Assembly: GCA_963678675.1 (NCBI GenBank) | Contig: OY783194.1 | Location: forward strand, 20,748,278-20,812,277 | Source: Xiphydria camelus | Taxonomy: Eukaryota; Arthropoda; Insecta; Hymenoptera; Xiphydriidae | Length of the DNA: 64,000 nucleotides | Reading direction: 5' to 3' | Shown here: positions 9,831 through 20,475 of the stretch, piece after piece | Numbering within the stretch: the first letter of the stretch is position 1 | How the letters are laid out: every line of letters begins with the position of its first letter | Made by a program: the position numbers and the translations under genes | The notes under the pieces: generated by a model | What the model was told of the DNA's origin: nothing | Seen by the model: only the letters and a program-made list of their open reading frames with translations | Database searches by the model: none

Positions 9831-12390
9831 TTTGGGGGCCTTGAGTACCCGGCCTCCGAGCCTTTGCCGTCGTCTCTCTAAGCGAGGGGCACGTAGCACT
9901 GGTCATGCGATGGTCGTATGGTTTCCCTGCACCAAAGCACACGACACATCTTGCCTCATACGCGCAATCCACTGCCGCGTGTCCCCGCGTACCGCAGTTA
10001 AAGCAGGTGCCGCTCCTATCGACCGGGCTTGAGCAGACGGCCCGCACATGGCCATACCCCCAGCATTTAAAACACTGGAGAGGCTGCGCCTGCAAAAGCT
10101 CGAGCTTTGCGACCGTCCACCCAATCCTCATCTTACCCGCGGCACCAGCTTTAACTGCTGCCTCTACAGGCATCTTCGCCCACGTCATATACAAGCCCCT
10201 CCTCATAGGCTTAATTACCCCAACCCTGACACTATCCGGGGAGCATTCTGCTACTCGGCTTAAAGCCGCCGCAACAGACTCCGGGGAGGCCGAATCATCC
10301 AGCTCCAGGATGCGGACCTCCGCCATTTTGGTGGGAGCCCGCACCCTGGCCCTGTCTCCGAACACGTCCCCGAGCCTATCTGCTAGAAGACGAGCCTTGT
10401 TATGGGCCTCCTCACCCTGGATCGTAATCTTGACGGCCTTGGTCTGCGCCTTGGTGATCTTGGGCTCGTCAATGCCCAGATCCTCAAGCGAGACCTTCCC
10501 CTGAGCCTCAAGAATCGCTTCTCTGTAAGAGAAGTCCTCTCCCTTTCCCGTGATGGTGACGACCGCCGATTTCGGTATCCTGCGACTGGCCCCCCGGGAG
10601 CGCACACCCGCAGGGAGGGTCGCCGGAGCGGCACCAGGTTGCTCCGCACTCTGTTGCGCCCTTTTAGCCTTAGCAGCCTTGGCTTTCCTCCTCTTTGCCC
10701 TCTTCTGGCTAGCAGACAGGGCTTCCTTCCAGGAGTCCTCCCCCACGGAAGGCCTCTCAATCGGTGGGAAGGTCTGCGGACCAGGAAGAATGGGCTGTTT
10801 CAGCACCTCATAATTGGTCACCCTTGGTAGGCTCCCGCTGCCTCCCGGGATGCTCTCCTTGGGCGCCCCGGGGGCAGGAGGATCCTGAGAACCCCTAAGG
10901 ATGTCCTCACGAAGTGCGATCAACATGTTGATCTGCTGATCCACCCTATCCAATTGGTCAGAGACCGCCGACCCGACCGACTCAGAACGGCCAGAGACCT
11001 GGACCAGTCCAACCGTGGAAACCCCAGCCTGGGATTTGACCGCCGCACTATATCCCACTTTAGTGGGGGGCACTGGGGGGGAGGCTTTCCCTTTTCTCTT
11101 TCCAGCATCCCTCACACTTTTCCCCTTTACAGCCGAGGGCCCAGCCACCACCACCGGAGCAGGGGGGGGCATTTCCTGCGGCATCTCAACTTCAGAGTCG
11201 GAGCGTAGGCTGCGCGATCTCTTCCTCGGCGGAGATTTCGGGGATACACGAGACAACCGAGCCTCACGTATCTCCTCTCGCAATCTCTCGTTCACCTTTT
11301 CCGCTTCGGTGAGTCTCCGCGCAAGCTCTTCGTTTCGAGCCCTGAGAAGGGCGGGGTCACCCTTCTCAATCGCTCTCTCCACCAAGTTCGCAAGCCCCTG
11401 ACCGATCCCCGTTTCGGCGAGTTTCAGTTTCTTCACCATACCTCCCTTGAGGTTGCGGCTTTTGGTACGTACCTCCTCGATCTCCTTGATCCATTTCCGT
11501 AAGGCCTCCCCTACGGCAACGGCATCCATACCACGATATTTTTCCTCTCCGTCCTCTATATCAGTGGCCCCAGTAGAAGAGTATTCAGACTCCATCCCTG
11601 ATTTCTCTTCTCTGGATTTTTTGGCATTGGCAGCCCTGGTGACACGTTTCTTCACCATGCCCGTACTCTTGGGTGTAGGGGGCGGAAGTATCAAACCACC
11701 CTGTTTCTCATCGGAGTCAGATGGGGAGGAGGCTAGCCTCTTCGCTGTCCTCTTTCCCGCCTTGCTCTCTATCTGGGGAGACAACTCAGTCTCCATCTCA
11801 GTTCCCTGAGTGTCGACCGGTCCCTCCGTACTTCCTCCAGGTTCCCTTCCCTCATCAACGGATGTTCGGTCAGCCCGCACATCCCTTTCCTCCAATCCCG
11901 ACAGGAAATCCTCATCCGACTCCTTTCCTCCACCACCTCTAGCCAGGGAGTTCCTTCTGGAACCGGCCCTAGATCCTTCCTCCGAGCCAGACCCAACGGA
12001 TCCCGCCCTGCTCCCCTCCTTACTTTTAGATTTGTTTTCTTCCATTTTAGTCCCACGAAAACCTAGGGAAATAAAGGTCCGCGACGGCAGAGCCCCGGTT
12101 ACCGCCGTAAGGCCTAAATACGACTGGGTTCGGCCTGGTACCCAGAAGGCACCGTTAATGACACCACCCTCTGGTGCCACGCGGATCCTCGGCACGGTTG
12201 CCCACACCTTAACCTTGAGCTTCCCCGTAAGGTCGGGAAGACACCGGTGGCATCCCGCCACCTGGGTGATCCCCAGAGGGGATCGGTCGGCTCTTAGTTG
12301 ACCGGCAGCCGCAGACTCCGACGTTACTCCCGCCCCACAGGCACCGTCGGAAACCACGGCCGCCGATCGTAAGCCCCCCCGCCACGACAA
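9823..12390 (-). CDS. R1 ORF1 gag-like nucleic-acid-binding protein
   Basis: An intact 855-residue frame. ORF1 proteins of this clade bind element RNA and form the RNP. The first half is highly charged and low-complexity (Ser/Glu/Lys-rich, basic patches near KKRVTRAANAKKS), with a coiled-coil-like stretch (RNEELARRLTEAEKVNERLREEI, shown here only as a landmark region near 11,300). The last ~85 residues hold three zinc knuckles, starting CFKCWGYGH, CFNCGTRGH and CVVCFGAG. The stop overlaps the ORF2 start in ATGGCTAA (9830-9823), a layout compatible with stop-restart translation. The start is chosen as the first Met after the element's 5' end; a later Met (MEENKSKSKEGS, about 12042) is also possible. 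Confidence 0.85.
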   Translation of the reverse strand: MSWRGGLRSAAVVSDGACGAGVTSESAAAGQLRADRSPLGITQVAGCHRCLPDLTGKLKVKVWATVPRIRVAPEGGVINGAFWVPGRTQSYLGLTAVTGALPSRTFISLGFRGTKMEENKSKSKEGSRAGSVGSGSEEGSRAGSRRNSLARGGGGKESDEDFLSGLEERDVRADRTSVDEGREPGGSTEGPVDTQGTEMETELSPQIESKAGKRTAKRLASSPSDSDEKQGGLILPPPTPKSTGMVKKRVTRAANAKKSREEKSGMESEYSSTGATDIEDGEEKYRGMDAVAVGEALRKWIKEIEEVRTKSRNLKGGMVKKLKLAETGIGQGLANLVERAIEKGDPALLRARNEELARRLTEAEKVNERLREEIREARLSRVSPKSPPRKRSRSLRSDSEVEMPQEMPPPAPVVVAGPSAVKGKSVRDAGKRKGKASPPVPPTKVGYSAAVKSQAGVSTVGLVQVSGRSESVGSAVSDQLDRVDQQINMLIALREDILRGSQDPPAPGAPKESIPGGSGSLPRVTNYEVLKQPILPGPQTFPPIERPSVGEDSWKEALSASQKRAKRRKAKAAKAKRAQQSAEQPGAAPATLPAGVRSRGASRRIPKSAVVTITGKGEDFSYREAILEAQGKVSLEDLGIDEPKITKAQTKAVKITIQGEEAHNKARLLADRLGDVFGDRARVRAPTKMAEVRILELDDSASPESVAAALSRVAECSPDSVRVGVIKPMRRGLYMTWAKMPVEAAVKAGAAGKMRIGWTVAKLELLQAQPLQCFKCWGYGHVRAVCSSPVDRSGTCFNCGTRGHAAVDCAYEARCVVCFGAGKPYDHRMTSATCPSLRETTAKARRPGTQGPQNG

Positions 12391-12574
12391 GGTGGCCGAC
12401 CACGGGGGGGGCTACTACCATACTGCAAAACCTCGTATCTCAATCATAAGGGATATTATCCCTTATGATTGAGATACGAGGCCCTGCAGTATGGTACCAG
12501 CCCTAGTTCTGGTTCGTAAAACGTCTTAAACAGAAAATGGCAATTTTCCGACATACGACCCATTGCACACTATA

Positions 12575-12835
12575 AAACTACAATTCACCGTTTTATGGTT
12601 ATGCGTACCGGCTTTCTGTCTCACCGTTTTGAGGTTATGTGTACCGGCTTTCTGTCAACTGTGCAGTCTCTCGGCGCATGCGCAGTGTTGGACATTCGGT
12701 TGGATTCACTGACTGCTAACTTCACAACTATTTCTTCAGTGCAGAAAAAAGTGTTCACGTACTGCGCAGGTACTTTCACGCATTGCGCTGGTACTTTCAC
12801 GTACTGCGCAGGTTGTTCACACACTGAGCAGCTTC
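12575..12835. repeat. Two short tandem-repeat blocks
   Basis: About 12588-12657 holds two copies of a ~33-bp unit (CCGTTTTATGGTTATGCGTA, then CCGGCTTTCTGTC). About 12757-12819 holds three copies of a 21-bp unit built on TACTGCGCAGGTACTTTCACG. Each 21-bp unit could be read as seven residues, but no longer gene frame supports coding. These may be subterminal repeats of an unidentified element. Confidence 0.6.
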
Positions 12836-12977
12836 AGTGCGTGAAACACGATATCACAAGCGTCGAGGACGAATGAAAAACCGAGGTTTTTGACACTGGG
12901 TAACAAAAATAATATTTGTTTCATTTTCTAGCCGTTTTATATGAAAAAGCGAGATTAAATATATTTGGCGATTCGAA

Positions 12978-13001
12978 ATTTTTTTTTTTTTTTTTTTTTT
13001 A
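12978..13001 (-). other. Poly(A) tract (plus-strand T run) after the zinc-finger stop
   Basis: About 22 T on the plus strand immediately follow the stop codon of the minus-strand zinc-finger frame; the stop's last As merge into the tract. No AATAAA precedes it. A tail of this kind is typical of retroposed RNA, but the upstream SAM gene keeps introns, so simple retrocopying of a spliced mRNA does not explain both. Confidence 0.6.
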
Positions 13002-13779
13002 AATCGTTCTCAGAGGAAGAAGCATTGCAGTAGCTCTATTTGATACTTCCTTAATTTGACCATCATGACTACGTTTAAGCTTGTGAGGCTTTTCGCCAAC
13101 TACTATTTCAATCGGAGGAATGTAACAACCTTTATTTTGCAATATCTTTATTCGTTTGTGATCAGTATCTAAATCATTTATAGCCGAAGCGAATGATTTA
13201 AACGCACAATTCGTATCTTGTAGTACTGCTGAGCACTGAGGCTCATTGTTATAACGAATATTAATTTCTTCTTGAATAGCATCCAATCCAGAACTAACTA
13301 TTGCCTTTGTTGTGTCAAAAAAAAACCTGAATGTGAGTACGAGAGAATGAAGTGCCATATAATTGTGCGCTTTTACCGAGTACGATATCTTCTACATTTT
13401 TCATAATTTTTTGGGAATTTATTGTATCGGTGTTCAATGTTGAGCTACAAGGAAAATTACTTAAAGAGTTGGGATTCGATATTTCACAGCCTACCTGAGA
13501 TTCCGATGGTAAATTAGGTAATGCGATATTTACTCGACTGGTAGAATAATTTATTAAGTCATTAGTAACAGGCGTATGAATAGTGTGTGATTCTATCAAA
13601 TTCAAATTACCATGCGCTACTATCCAATGTTTTTTAAAAGAGTGAAAATTAGAATATGTGCGAAAACATGTTGCTTCGCCACATTTATATATATCGTGAT
13701 TGTGGTCATGATTGACTCTCAAGTGTTCTTCAAATGTATCGAGAGGACTAATCACTGAACATATAAAACAACGTGGCAT
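12999..13779 (-). CDS. C2H2 zinc-finger protein, one frameshift
   Basis: It starts MPRCFICSV at 13779, two bases after the stop of the upstream SAM-domain gene. It has a C-x2-C...H-x4-H finger (CFICSV...HLRVNH) and a second finger (CGEATCFRTYSNFHSFKKHW, ending at HWIVAH), then a Ser/Asn-rich linker. After a frame change at a T9 run near 13315 (A9 on the plus strand) it continues with KAIVSSGLDAIQEEI, DHKRIKIL and GCYIPP. I recall zinc-finger proteins with this tail as common, uncharacterised and often multicopy in animals. The frame ends at a stop that merges into a 20+ nt poly(A) tract. It may be a separate ORF or a 3' exon of the SAM gene's transcript. Confidence 0.5.
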
Positions 13780-13780
13780 T

Positions 13781-16515
13781 TTAATATTTAATAGGGTTTG
13801 CGAATTTCTTAACGACTTGCTTGGCGAAGTTCTGCAATAAATTTGGATATACGCTAGGTATAACTCTATCTGACTCTCCCTGAATTGCAAACAATCGAGT
13901 CTGAACAATCATCCAAGGAAATTGTGCATCCTTCGGATAATCTAGTTGCAATGCATAGAAGCTTTTAAACGTTGCATCGATAGCTTTGAGTGGTGAAGCA
14001 ACTTTGTATCGTATATTGTTAATACAAACGTAAAACTCTTCGATTGTCTGTAGCGTTGGACCAACAATGATAGCCAATGGTTGTTCACGCTCTCCACGCG
14101 CAAGGGCTCCGGCACGCCGACGAGAAAGTTCTAATTCGAGCTCTGCAAAATTCTAAAAAAAAACAAAACGTAGAATAAGCTTATCGTGTATAATTACTAA
14201 AATTGTGTAAATAATAAAAAAATCGCATTATTTAATAAAAGAACCCGTACTTGCACATGAAGTAAAAACTCGTTCTGGACCTCGATTTTACTAGGACGTC
14301 GATTTGATTGTAATACTTTCGTGGCTGCTGGTGGTGGCAACAATAAAGGAATCATTCGAAATATTGCGGCACTTCTACCCGGATCTATAAGGATTTATGT
14401 ATGGTTAATATATCTGCGGTTAATGTCAATGATTTAATAATGTGTAGCATTATCCACCTGGCAATGTCTCTCTAACAGTGTCAGTATTGGTACAGTCCTT
14501 ATCAAATACTTTCAGCAAACTTTTGAGAGTAATATCCATTCGTTTTTTTTTGATTTGCAGTAAGTTAAAATTTCATTTTCAAACGTCGAATATTCCGTAA
14601 ACAGTACATTTATCTTCTCAGGATATAATTGAGCGAAATCAAGTTCAATCTGAATAAAAGAAATGATTATTCAAAGTATAAAATGAAGGACAAAATTTTG
14701 GTAATCAAAGGGACTAAAATTTGAAAATGCTATATAATTTCGTTCACATACCAAATGGATTCCTGTGATGGGATGTTGCAAACAAGGAAAATCGGTGAAA
14801 TATTTTTCATTCGAGCAGTGTTTATAATCAAATAGCTCGATAATTCTCTTTTTGGAGGTATCCGTCCAATACTTTTCGACAGTAGACCAGGGATCTATTG
14901 AACTCTTAAGCCACTGAATTTTCGTTTCATAATCTTCTTGGCAACAATCTAAAGAGAATTATTTTTGTAAATGTTTCATTTATAAATTTATTTTGCGATT
15001 GGTACAATAAAATACTTTTGAAATGAACCTACCATTAATCTCAAAATCTTTACGAAATGCCAAATGAACAGGAGCAGAATAATCCGTATTTTTTCGCTTT
15101 GTACATCTGTGACTGTCACTGGCTCCAGACTGAATGAGGTAAGATCGACGATGACCATGTCTATCGCTCAATTTTCCTTTAGCACAAGTTTTTTTTTTTG
15201 GTAACTGAGTCATAATAGTACGGTACATAATACACATATTTATCCTCAGTAGGAAACGTCTCGACTATCATTTGAGATAGTTGTTCAAGTCTTTCTGGTG
15301 TTACACTGCAAAAATTGATTTCGCAGAATTATTTGGCATATAAAATCTTGCGAGAAAGAAATATTTTCTGTCATTTTTCATTTAAATATATTTTCTAATA
15401 AATTAAAATAATGAAATATATTCTGATTAATTCATGAGATTGCTTACGCGAGAGAACGTGAGCTCGTCATTTCTACAGATAGTATAATTTCGACTAAATA
15501 ATATCGATGATCATCGTTCAAGTCTCTGTGTTTTTTATAAAAGTTTAATATAGCTATTCTCCTTCTGCTGAATTTCTTAGAGTATCTATCAAATCATGGA
15601 TCGGATTACAAGGTCGAAGACTTATATCTGCAGTATCAATGCGACACAATGCATCCTTAGCACTGGAAGAAGGGTCAGGAGTAACAACAATGATACGTGG
15701 AACGACCATGTTTGCTACTGCGGTTTGCACAGTTTCACTTATTCCTGATAATTATAAATTAAGTTGATGATAGTTGATTTGATAACAAAAATATACATGC
15801 ACAGGATGAATAATATTTGTTCCCGCTTCCATACAAAAATTAAATGCGAATATCAACAAGTTACATATGACACTAATTATGTATAATGATGCAATATAAT
15901 TTAGTGGTAAGCCCTTAAGACATTTGGTTCCATACATTGGCGGTCGTAACTAAATGGTATGTGGTATAATTGATCCTGTGCCGATGGAATTGAGTCATTG
16001 AGAATGTGGAAGAAAGTCTGCAGAAGACATTCTAATCAATTTGAGAAGCATTGAAGCTCAAATATTGACGGTTGCAAGTCATACTATACAATGCATTCTA
16101 AACAGGAAGAGTTTAGAATAAGATTTTAAACAAGTTTTTTAAAAGTAAACACATACACTCTCGGACTTCCCACTACGTTCACCAAATTGTGCTTTCCAAC
16201 AGTTAAGGAATTTGGATTGAGGACCAGCTTTAGGAATTACTGTTTTAATAATATCCGGTGTTAAACATCGGAAAGCGATGGTATCCACTTCATGGTCTAA
16301 AATTAATCGAAATAAGATAAAGAAAATGTATAGCAAAATAACATAATTGAGGTTAGAGTAGGCTTGCAAAAAGTTTCACCAGACAACGGGAGGTTAGGAT
16401 GCTTCTATAACTACTGTATGCACGCTGCTATTTTATTTTAAAACTTACCTTCAAATACTCCTTGATAAGCTTCGAGTCCCCACTCTTTCAATGTGGATTT
16501 CACCCACTGATCCAT
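13781..16515 (-). CDS. SAM-domain (SAMD3-like) protein, about 8 exons
   Basis: Consecutive minus-strand exons with consensus splice sites: 16515-16450 (starts MDQWV, donor GTAAGT), 16296-16157, 15744-15448, 15305-15033, 14948-14752, 14649-14458, 14384-14251 and 14152-13781 (stop). Phases agree at nearly every junction from exon 4 on and between exons 1 and 2. The first two exons read as a SAM-like helical domain (CLTPDIIKTVIPKAGPQSKF). Later exons carry KGKLSDRHGHRR, WLKSSIDPW, FPCLQHPITG, LPPPAA and the C-terminal TIEEFYVCINN region, the layout I recall for SAMD3-like proteins. Single-base breaks occur in or near exon 1, in exon 3, at an A11 run (exon 4) and at an A9 run (exon 6). It is either a decayed copy or a gene with homopolymer errors. 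Function unknown. Confidence 0.55.
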
Positions 16516-17194
16516 GCTATTTTCTCTTCATAAAAAAAATTTTAAACCGATAAATGCTTCTCTCGCACAACGTCACAATAACTGTGTGTATTTAGCGCGA
16601 CAGAAGTGATGGCTAAGGCTGACGAAGGACTAACTAACTGATAATAGTGCAAGCGTGCTCCTCCGGTGCGTTACATTTATTTGAGGGGGCTGAGAGGGTT
16701 GCTGTAGAGAGGGAAAAAACGGTTAAGACAGTCAGAAGCGTAGGTTGGGGAGTGCAAGATGTGATGCAGGAGAGGTACTTCCAAGGAGAAACTCGAAGAA
16801 GGAGGAAATAGAGATAATTCATACGTAGAAAGAAAAGGGAGACGAGGGTCTTGACCGCGGGTTCCGTGGCGACCGGCTACCCGTGGCGAGGAAGCTGGGA
16901 TAGCGCGAATGGTCGCGTTCTTCGAGCGGAGGTACGCGCTCACAACAATGAGTATAGCTGCCACAGCCGAACCAGGGATGCTTACTGAATCTGTACAAAA
17001 TATTGTCTCCACGAGCTTCACGTATCCTTCTCCGAACTTAACGTATCTTTATAATAGCAAATACGTTAATAGTTAAATTAAAGTTGCTAATATAGCGATA
17101 CTTTTCGTTCATGTAGTAATACGTTTTGCAACTAGAGTGGAATGTACTCAGCGATATTTAGGATTGCTGTAGATATCATACTTTTTTTTCAGTG
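16516..17194. other. No gene recognised
   Basis: Upstream of the SAM-domain gene. Open frames here show no domain I recognise and have no neighbours in frame. The proximal part may hold the promoter and 5' UTR of the SAM gene, but no TATA or initiator could be assigned. Confidence 0.3.
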
Positions 17195-17563
17195 CGGATT
17201 TAAACTCGATTCCTTGGTTGCCTACGAGCGTTATCGTCGCCGTTATCGTTGCTATCTCTTATCGCCAGCTTCGCGTGTTATCTTCGCGTACTATCTTCGC
17301 GTGTTATCTTCGCGTGTTATCCTCGCGCGCTGTCTTCGCGTGCTGTCTTCGTGTGATTATCGAATATCTGCGAGCTATCCGATCCGAGGTTACTCCTTAT
17401 CGCTATCATCGCTGCGCTACCTTGGATATCTATCGTGGATATCTATCATCCCGCGTAAGGGCTCTCGTCGATTGATTCGCGCTGATAGTCCCGGTATATT
17501 AGTGGTAAGAATTGTTATCGAAAGCCGATCCTACCATAGCCGCTGTGTTCTTAGACCATATTA
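17195..17563 (+). repeat. LTR-like arm, plus orientation, with 15-bp tandem repeats
   Basis: Begins CGGATTTAAACTCGATTCC and matches, inverted, 19527-19883. Inside, about 17270-17360 is a run of six or seven 15-bp units of the type TTATCTTCGCGTGTT. A decayed gag follows directly, so the arm looks like the start (LTR) of a small LTR element reading rightward. It lacks the last ~180 bp present in the opposite arm. Confidence 0.6.
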
Positions 17564-18594
17564 CGCGAATAAATTTTTCGCCGTACGCGCAGGGTAATGA
17601 CGAACCCGTCACCGACTATCTTACGTGCTTACGCATTCTTTTCGGACGCCTACGACCGGTATGGAGTGAGTCCGAACAGTTTAACTGTGCATCGTAATAT
17701 GCAGCCTCGTCTATAAGTCGCGACACACCGGACGGAAATGGAAAACTTGGACGAGTTAGAGACCAGAGCAACACGAATTGAAAAGAGTTTCGATATCGCT
17801 AAGACCTTTCGTCCCCCACCGACCCCGGAACGTTCGTTGTTCCCGGACCTGGCGTGTCGTAGTCCAAAGAACCCCTCGCGTGGGGGTAGAGCTACCTCAA
17901 CTACCTTAGCCACCTGACTGTCGCTGTTACCCTTCGTTACCTCGCTATCTACGGCTACCTTCACGAGTCCGCCATGGAAGGTGAATGGATCGACTTAACC
18001 ACGGAAGAGGAGCTCCTCTGGGACGTGGACGAGGACGCGCACTCGGGAGGGGACACCTTCCAATCGGACAGTGATACCGCAGCCTCGATCGGAGGAGAGG
18101 CCATCCGACTCGCCCGGACGGAAAACGCCACCGTCGATCACGCCATCCTGACGGAGTTTGCGGAGACCAGGGAAACGGCCGTCCAGGCAAAGTGATCGAC
18201 CCGCTCGGTCTAAACTCAGACGACCGCACCGGCCACCGTCGACACCGCCATCCAGACGGGAGTAGATCGAGTGCTCGCCCTTCGAGCGGTAACGTCGGGG
18301 CCAGCCATGCGCCCTAGCGCCGAAACCGAGACAGAGCACGAGAGGAAGTACCGCGTTGCGAGGGTGGAGACCACTCCCTCCCGGGTACGACCACCGAAGG
18401 GAACGTGCGTCAGCTGCCATCGAGTGGGACATCGCTATCCCGAATGCCCCACTCCCACTAGCGAGCAGTTTTGTTACTCGTGTGGGCTACATGGTGCGAC
18501 GAGGAAAACGTGCCCACGCTGCGCGGAAACATGGAGGGCCCAAAAGTCCCAGGCGCTGGCTGCCAGAGCCCAGGCTAGAGACATTCGTCGCTAG
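17516..18594 (+). pseudogene. Decayed LTR-retrotransposon gag with two zinc knuckles
   Basis: Pieces in three frames give gag capsid-like sequence: VTDYLTCLRILFGRL (about 17600), then METLEEL-like sequence at about 17738 ending FRPPPTPERSLFPDL. The C-terminal open stretch 18271-18594 has knuckles CVSCHRVGHRYPEC and CYSCGLHGATRKTC. At least three indels or stops separate the pieces. No protease or RT follows, so the element is gag-only (non-autonomous or deleted). Plus-strand coding makes it unlike most of the window. Confidence 0.6.
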
Positions 18595-19321
18595 TGGAAG
18601 GAACGACTACACCGTATCGCCCCCCCCCCCCCCCCCCGAGACGTTATCTCGCGAACGCTATCTTTTATCTTGCTATCTTATTACCATACAGCGACATGTT
18701 ACCTCATTATTTTAACGCCATCTTGGATCACCGTATAACGAATACCTAATTTAACTTACTTTATAACTACCTATACAACTTAACTTACCTCATAACTAAC
18801 TATCTAATAAACAATACCTACATAATTCTCTCTCATCATTCACCCGCCTCGTTGCCATCGCCTCCGTCAAAGCTAGACATTAGTTCCTTTCAGAATCGCC
18901 AAACGCAGTGAATTAGGCAGAGCTTTCGCTCCATATCACGCTTCCTACATTACGCTACCTCCGCCAAGAATTGAAAAATTAACGTCCCTGCCCCTTTCTT
19001 TAATTCTTCGTATTAAAATTTATTTTATTATTATTTTAATTATTTTATTGATTCATTTTAATTTGATTAACGTGAATAATTTATATTTTGAATGGAAACC
19101 CCGACTATTAATGATGAAGTTTGGTAGTTCATGGTTCCACATTCCCGTAGAGTCGGATATTTATTTTACTGGTGGTCTGGTAAATCGCCACGGAGTCGCA
19201 ACATGTTGAATCAATTCCCGGCTTCGTTCGTAGAGGAATGTTCGGCGGTACCGGGTAGTCGCACACTTCGGCACGCTCTCTGACTGGTCCAGCTCGGGCA
19301 AGGTAGCAAGATAGCGATATG
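18595..19321. other. Non-coding stretch with a C18 run
   Basis: Contains 18 consecutive C (18620-18637) and an AT-rich segment with short near-repeats of AACTTACCTCATAAC type (about 18740-18810). No coding frame was recognised. Confidence 0.4.
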
Positions 19322-19340
19322 TTCGGCACCAGGTGTTTCG
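19322..19340 (-). promoter_or_regulatory. Possible tRNA primer-binding site of the inverted LTR
   Basis: On the minus strand TGGTGCCGAAC follows directly after the LTR-like arm that starts at 19883. Its form (TGGNGCCGAAC) resembles retroelement primer-binding sites. This would make 19883-19342 a 5' LTR of about 540 bp reading leftward. Inference from position and motif only. Confidence 0.4.
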
Positions 19341-19526
19341 AAACACCAAAGGTAGTCACAATAGGTAATAGTCAGATCGCGTGAACCGGAAACGGAACTC
19401 CGCTAGCTCAGCCCCGTATCGGCGAAGGAGAGGGGCGGGGATCTTAAGAAAAAGAAATGAATTTGAGGCGGCTTATAAAAAAGAAATAACACTTAAGGTT
19501 TATTTAGAGAACGACTCACGCGATAT

Positions 19527-19883
19527 AATATGGTCTAAGAACGCGGCGGCTATGGTAGGATCGGCTTTCTCGGTAACAATTCTTACCACTAATATACCGG
19601 GACTATCAGCGCGAATCAGTCGACGAGAGCCCTTACGCGGGACGATAGATATCCAAGATAGCGCAGCGATGATAGCGATAAGGGGTGACCTCGGATCGGA
19701 TAGCTCGCAGATATTCGATAATCACACGAAGACAGCACGCGAGGATAACATGCGAAGATAACACGCGAAGATAGTACGCGAAGATAACATGCGAAGATAA
19801 CACGCGAAGCTGGCGATAAGTCATAGCAACGATAACGATGACGATAACGCTCGTAGGCAACCAAGGAATCGAGTTTAAATCCG
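19527..19883 (-). repeat. LTR-like arm, minus orientation
   Basis: Inverted, near-identical partner of 17195-17563, including the 15-bp tandem units (about 19733-19808). It reads leftward, toward the plus-strand gag, so the two LTR-like ends face each other. It continues to about 19342 before the primer-site-like motif. Confidence 0.6.
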
Positions 19884-20475
19884 ATAGCCGTTACTCGAGA
19901 AAGTTATGACACACCGACCACCCCTACGGCGAACGTAAAACGGAAGGTCGCACGGGACGCGAGGTTTGACCGAACGTACTCGGAACAAAGAGAATCACAA
20001 GAACTAACGGTAATCAAGAATCGGTAATAGATAGCAGATAGTAGGGAGCCGAGAGTCGAGCGTACGAAATGCTTTACAAAGATAATACCGCACTACCGGT
20101 ACAATCTATTCTCGTAAATCGATAATATGTTCAATAGCGCACGAAAGGTTTGACAAAGATAATACCGCACTACCGGCACAACTATTTTCGTAGATCGGTA
20201 ACGAGCTCAATTCGTCTCAGGAAATTCGGTCGCCTCGTGCTACCGAATTTCCCAAGCATCCCCAGATAAGGTAATTCAAACGAAATCACTAAACGGTAAC
20301 GCGATCGACAGCTAATACGCGAAAAATACAATCGTTAACGAGATCGAGAATACGGTAATCACCACGGGTCCGTTACACTTACACACGATACGGAAGGAAG
20401 AAACGGTAAGCCTTTCGGGGGCAATTCTCAATAGGGAATATCTCTAATAATTTTCCACAGCCACGTGTCACATAA
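19884..20475. repeat. Non-coding, with a 77-bp tandem duplication
   Basis: Two copies of a 77-bp unit starting CAAAGATAATACCGCACTAC lie at about 20077-20153 and 20154-20230, with several differences. A short hairpin (GAAATTCGGT...ACCGAATTTC) follows near 20219-20251. No coding frame recognised. Confidence 0.5.

Larger units (their letters stand above)
6135..12409 (-). mobile_element. R1-clade non-LTR retrotransposon (LINE), near full length
   Basis: The same 15-bp sequence GGCTACTACCATACT flanks the element at 6120-6134 and 12410-12424, overlapping the first T of the tail. A T27 run at 6134-6160 is the poly(A) tail seen from the minus strand. ORF1 (gag-like) and ORF2 (endonuclease plus reverse transcriptase) are in the usual order and account for most of the length, with a 3' UTR of about 550 bp. 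ORF1 starts only about 20 bp from the 5' end, so the 5' UTR is very short or truncated. Clear TSDs, a long tail and few breaks point to recent insertion. The target is a MITE arm, not 28S rDNA. Confidence 0.9.
6055..12570. mobile_element. Palindromic MITE split by an R1 LINE
   Basis: The left arm (6055-6134) and right arm (about 12465-12570) are inverted copies sharing TACGAACCA, GGCT, ACCATACTGCA and CAATAGGTCATATGTC-like ends. The centre (12435-12485) is a near-perfect hairpin (CCTCGTATCTCAATCATAAG and its complement). The LINE sits inside the left arm, between the two copies of its 15-bp TSD. Removing it gives one palindrome of roughly 225 bp. No ORF; the superfamily is unknown and its own TSD is not clear. 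Confidence 0.75.

Noticed and set aside
10402..12301. Long plus-strand ORFs opposite R1 ORF1
   Set aside because: Antisense shadows of a GC-rich, low-complexity gag frame; the minus strand carries the zinc knuckles.
6709..12390. rDNA-specific R1 insertion
   Set aside because: The flanks are a palindromic MITE, not 28S rRNA sequence, so this is an R1-clade element outside rDNA.
16677..17021. 114-residue minus-strand ORF upstream of the SAM-domain gene
   Set aside because: No recognisable domain, biased Ser/Pro/Leu composition and no splice connection to the exons downstream.
17270..17360. Regularly spaced 15-bp repeats as a CRISPR-like array
   Set aside because: Units are contiguous with no unique spacers, no cas genes are present, and the DNA is eukaryotic; it is a simple tandem repeat in an LTR-like arm.
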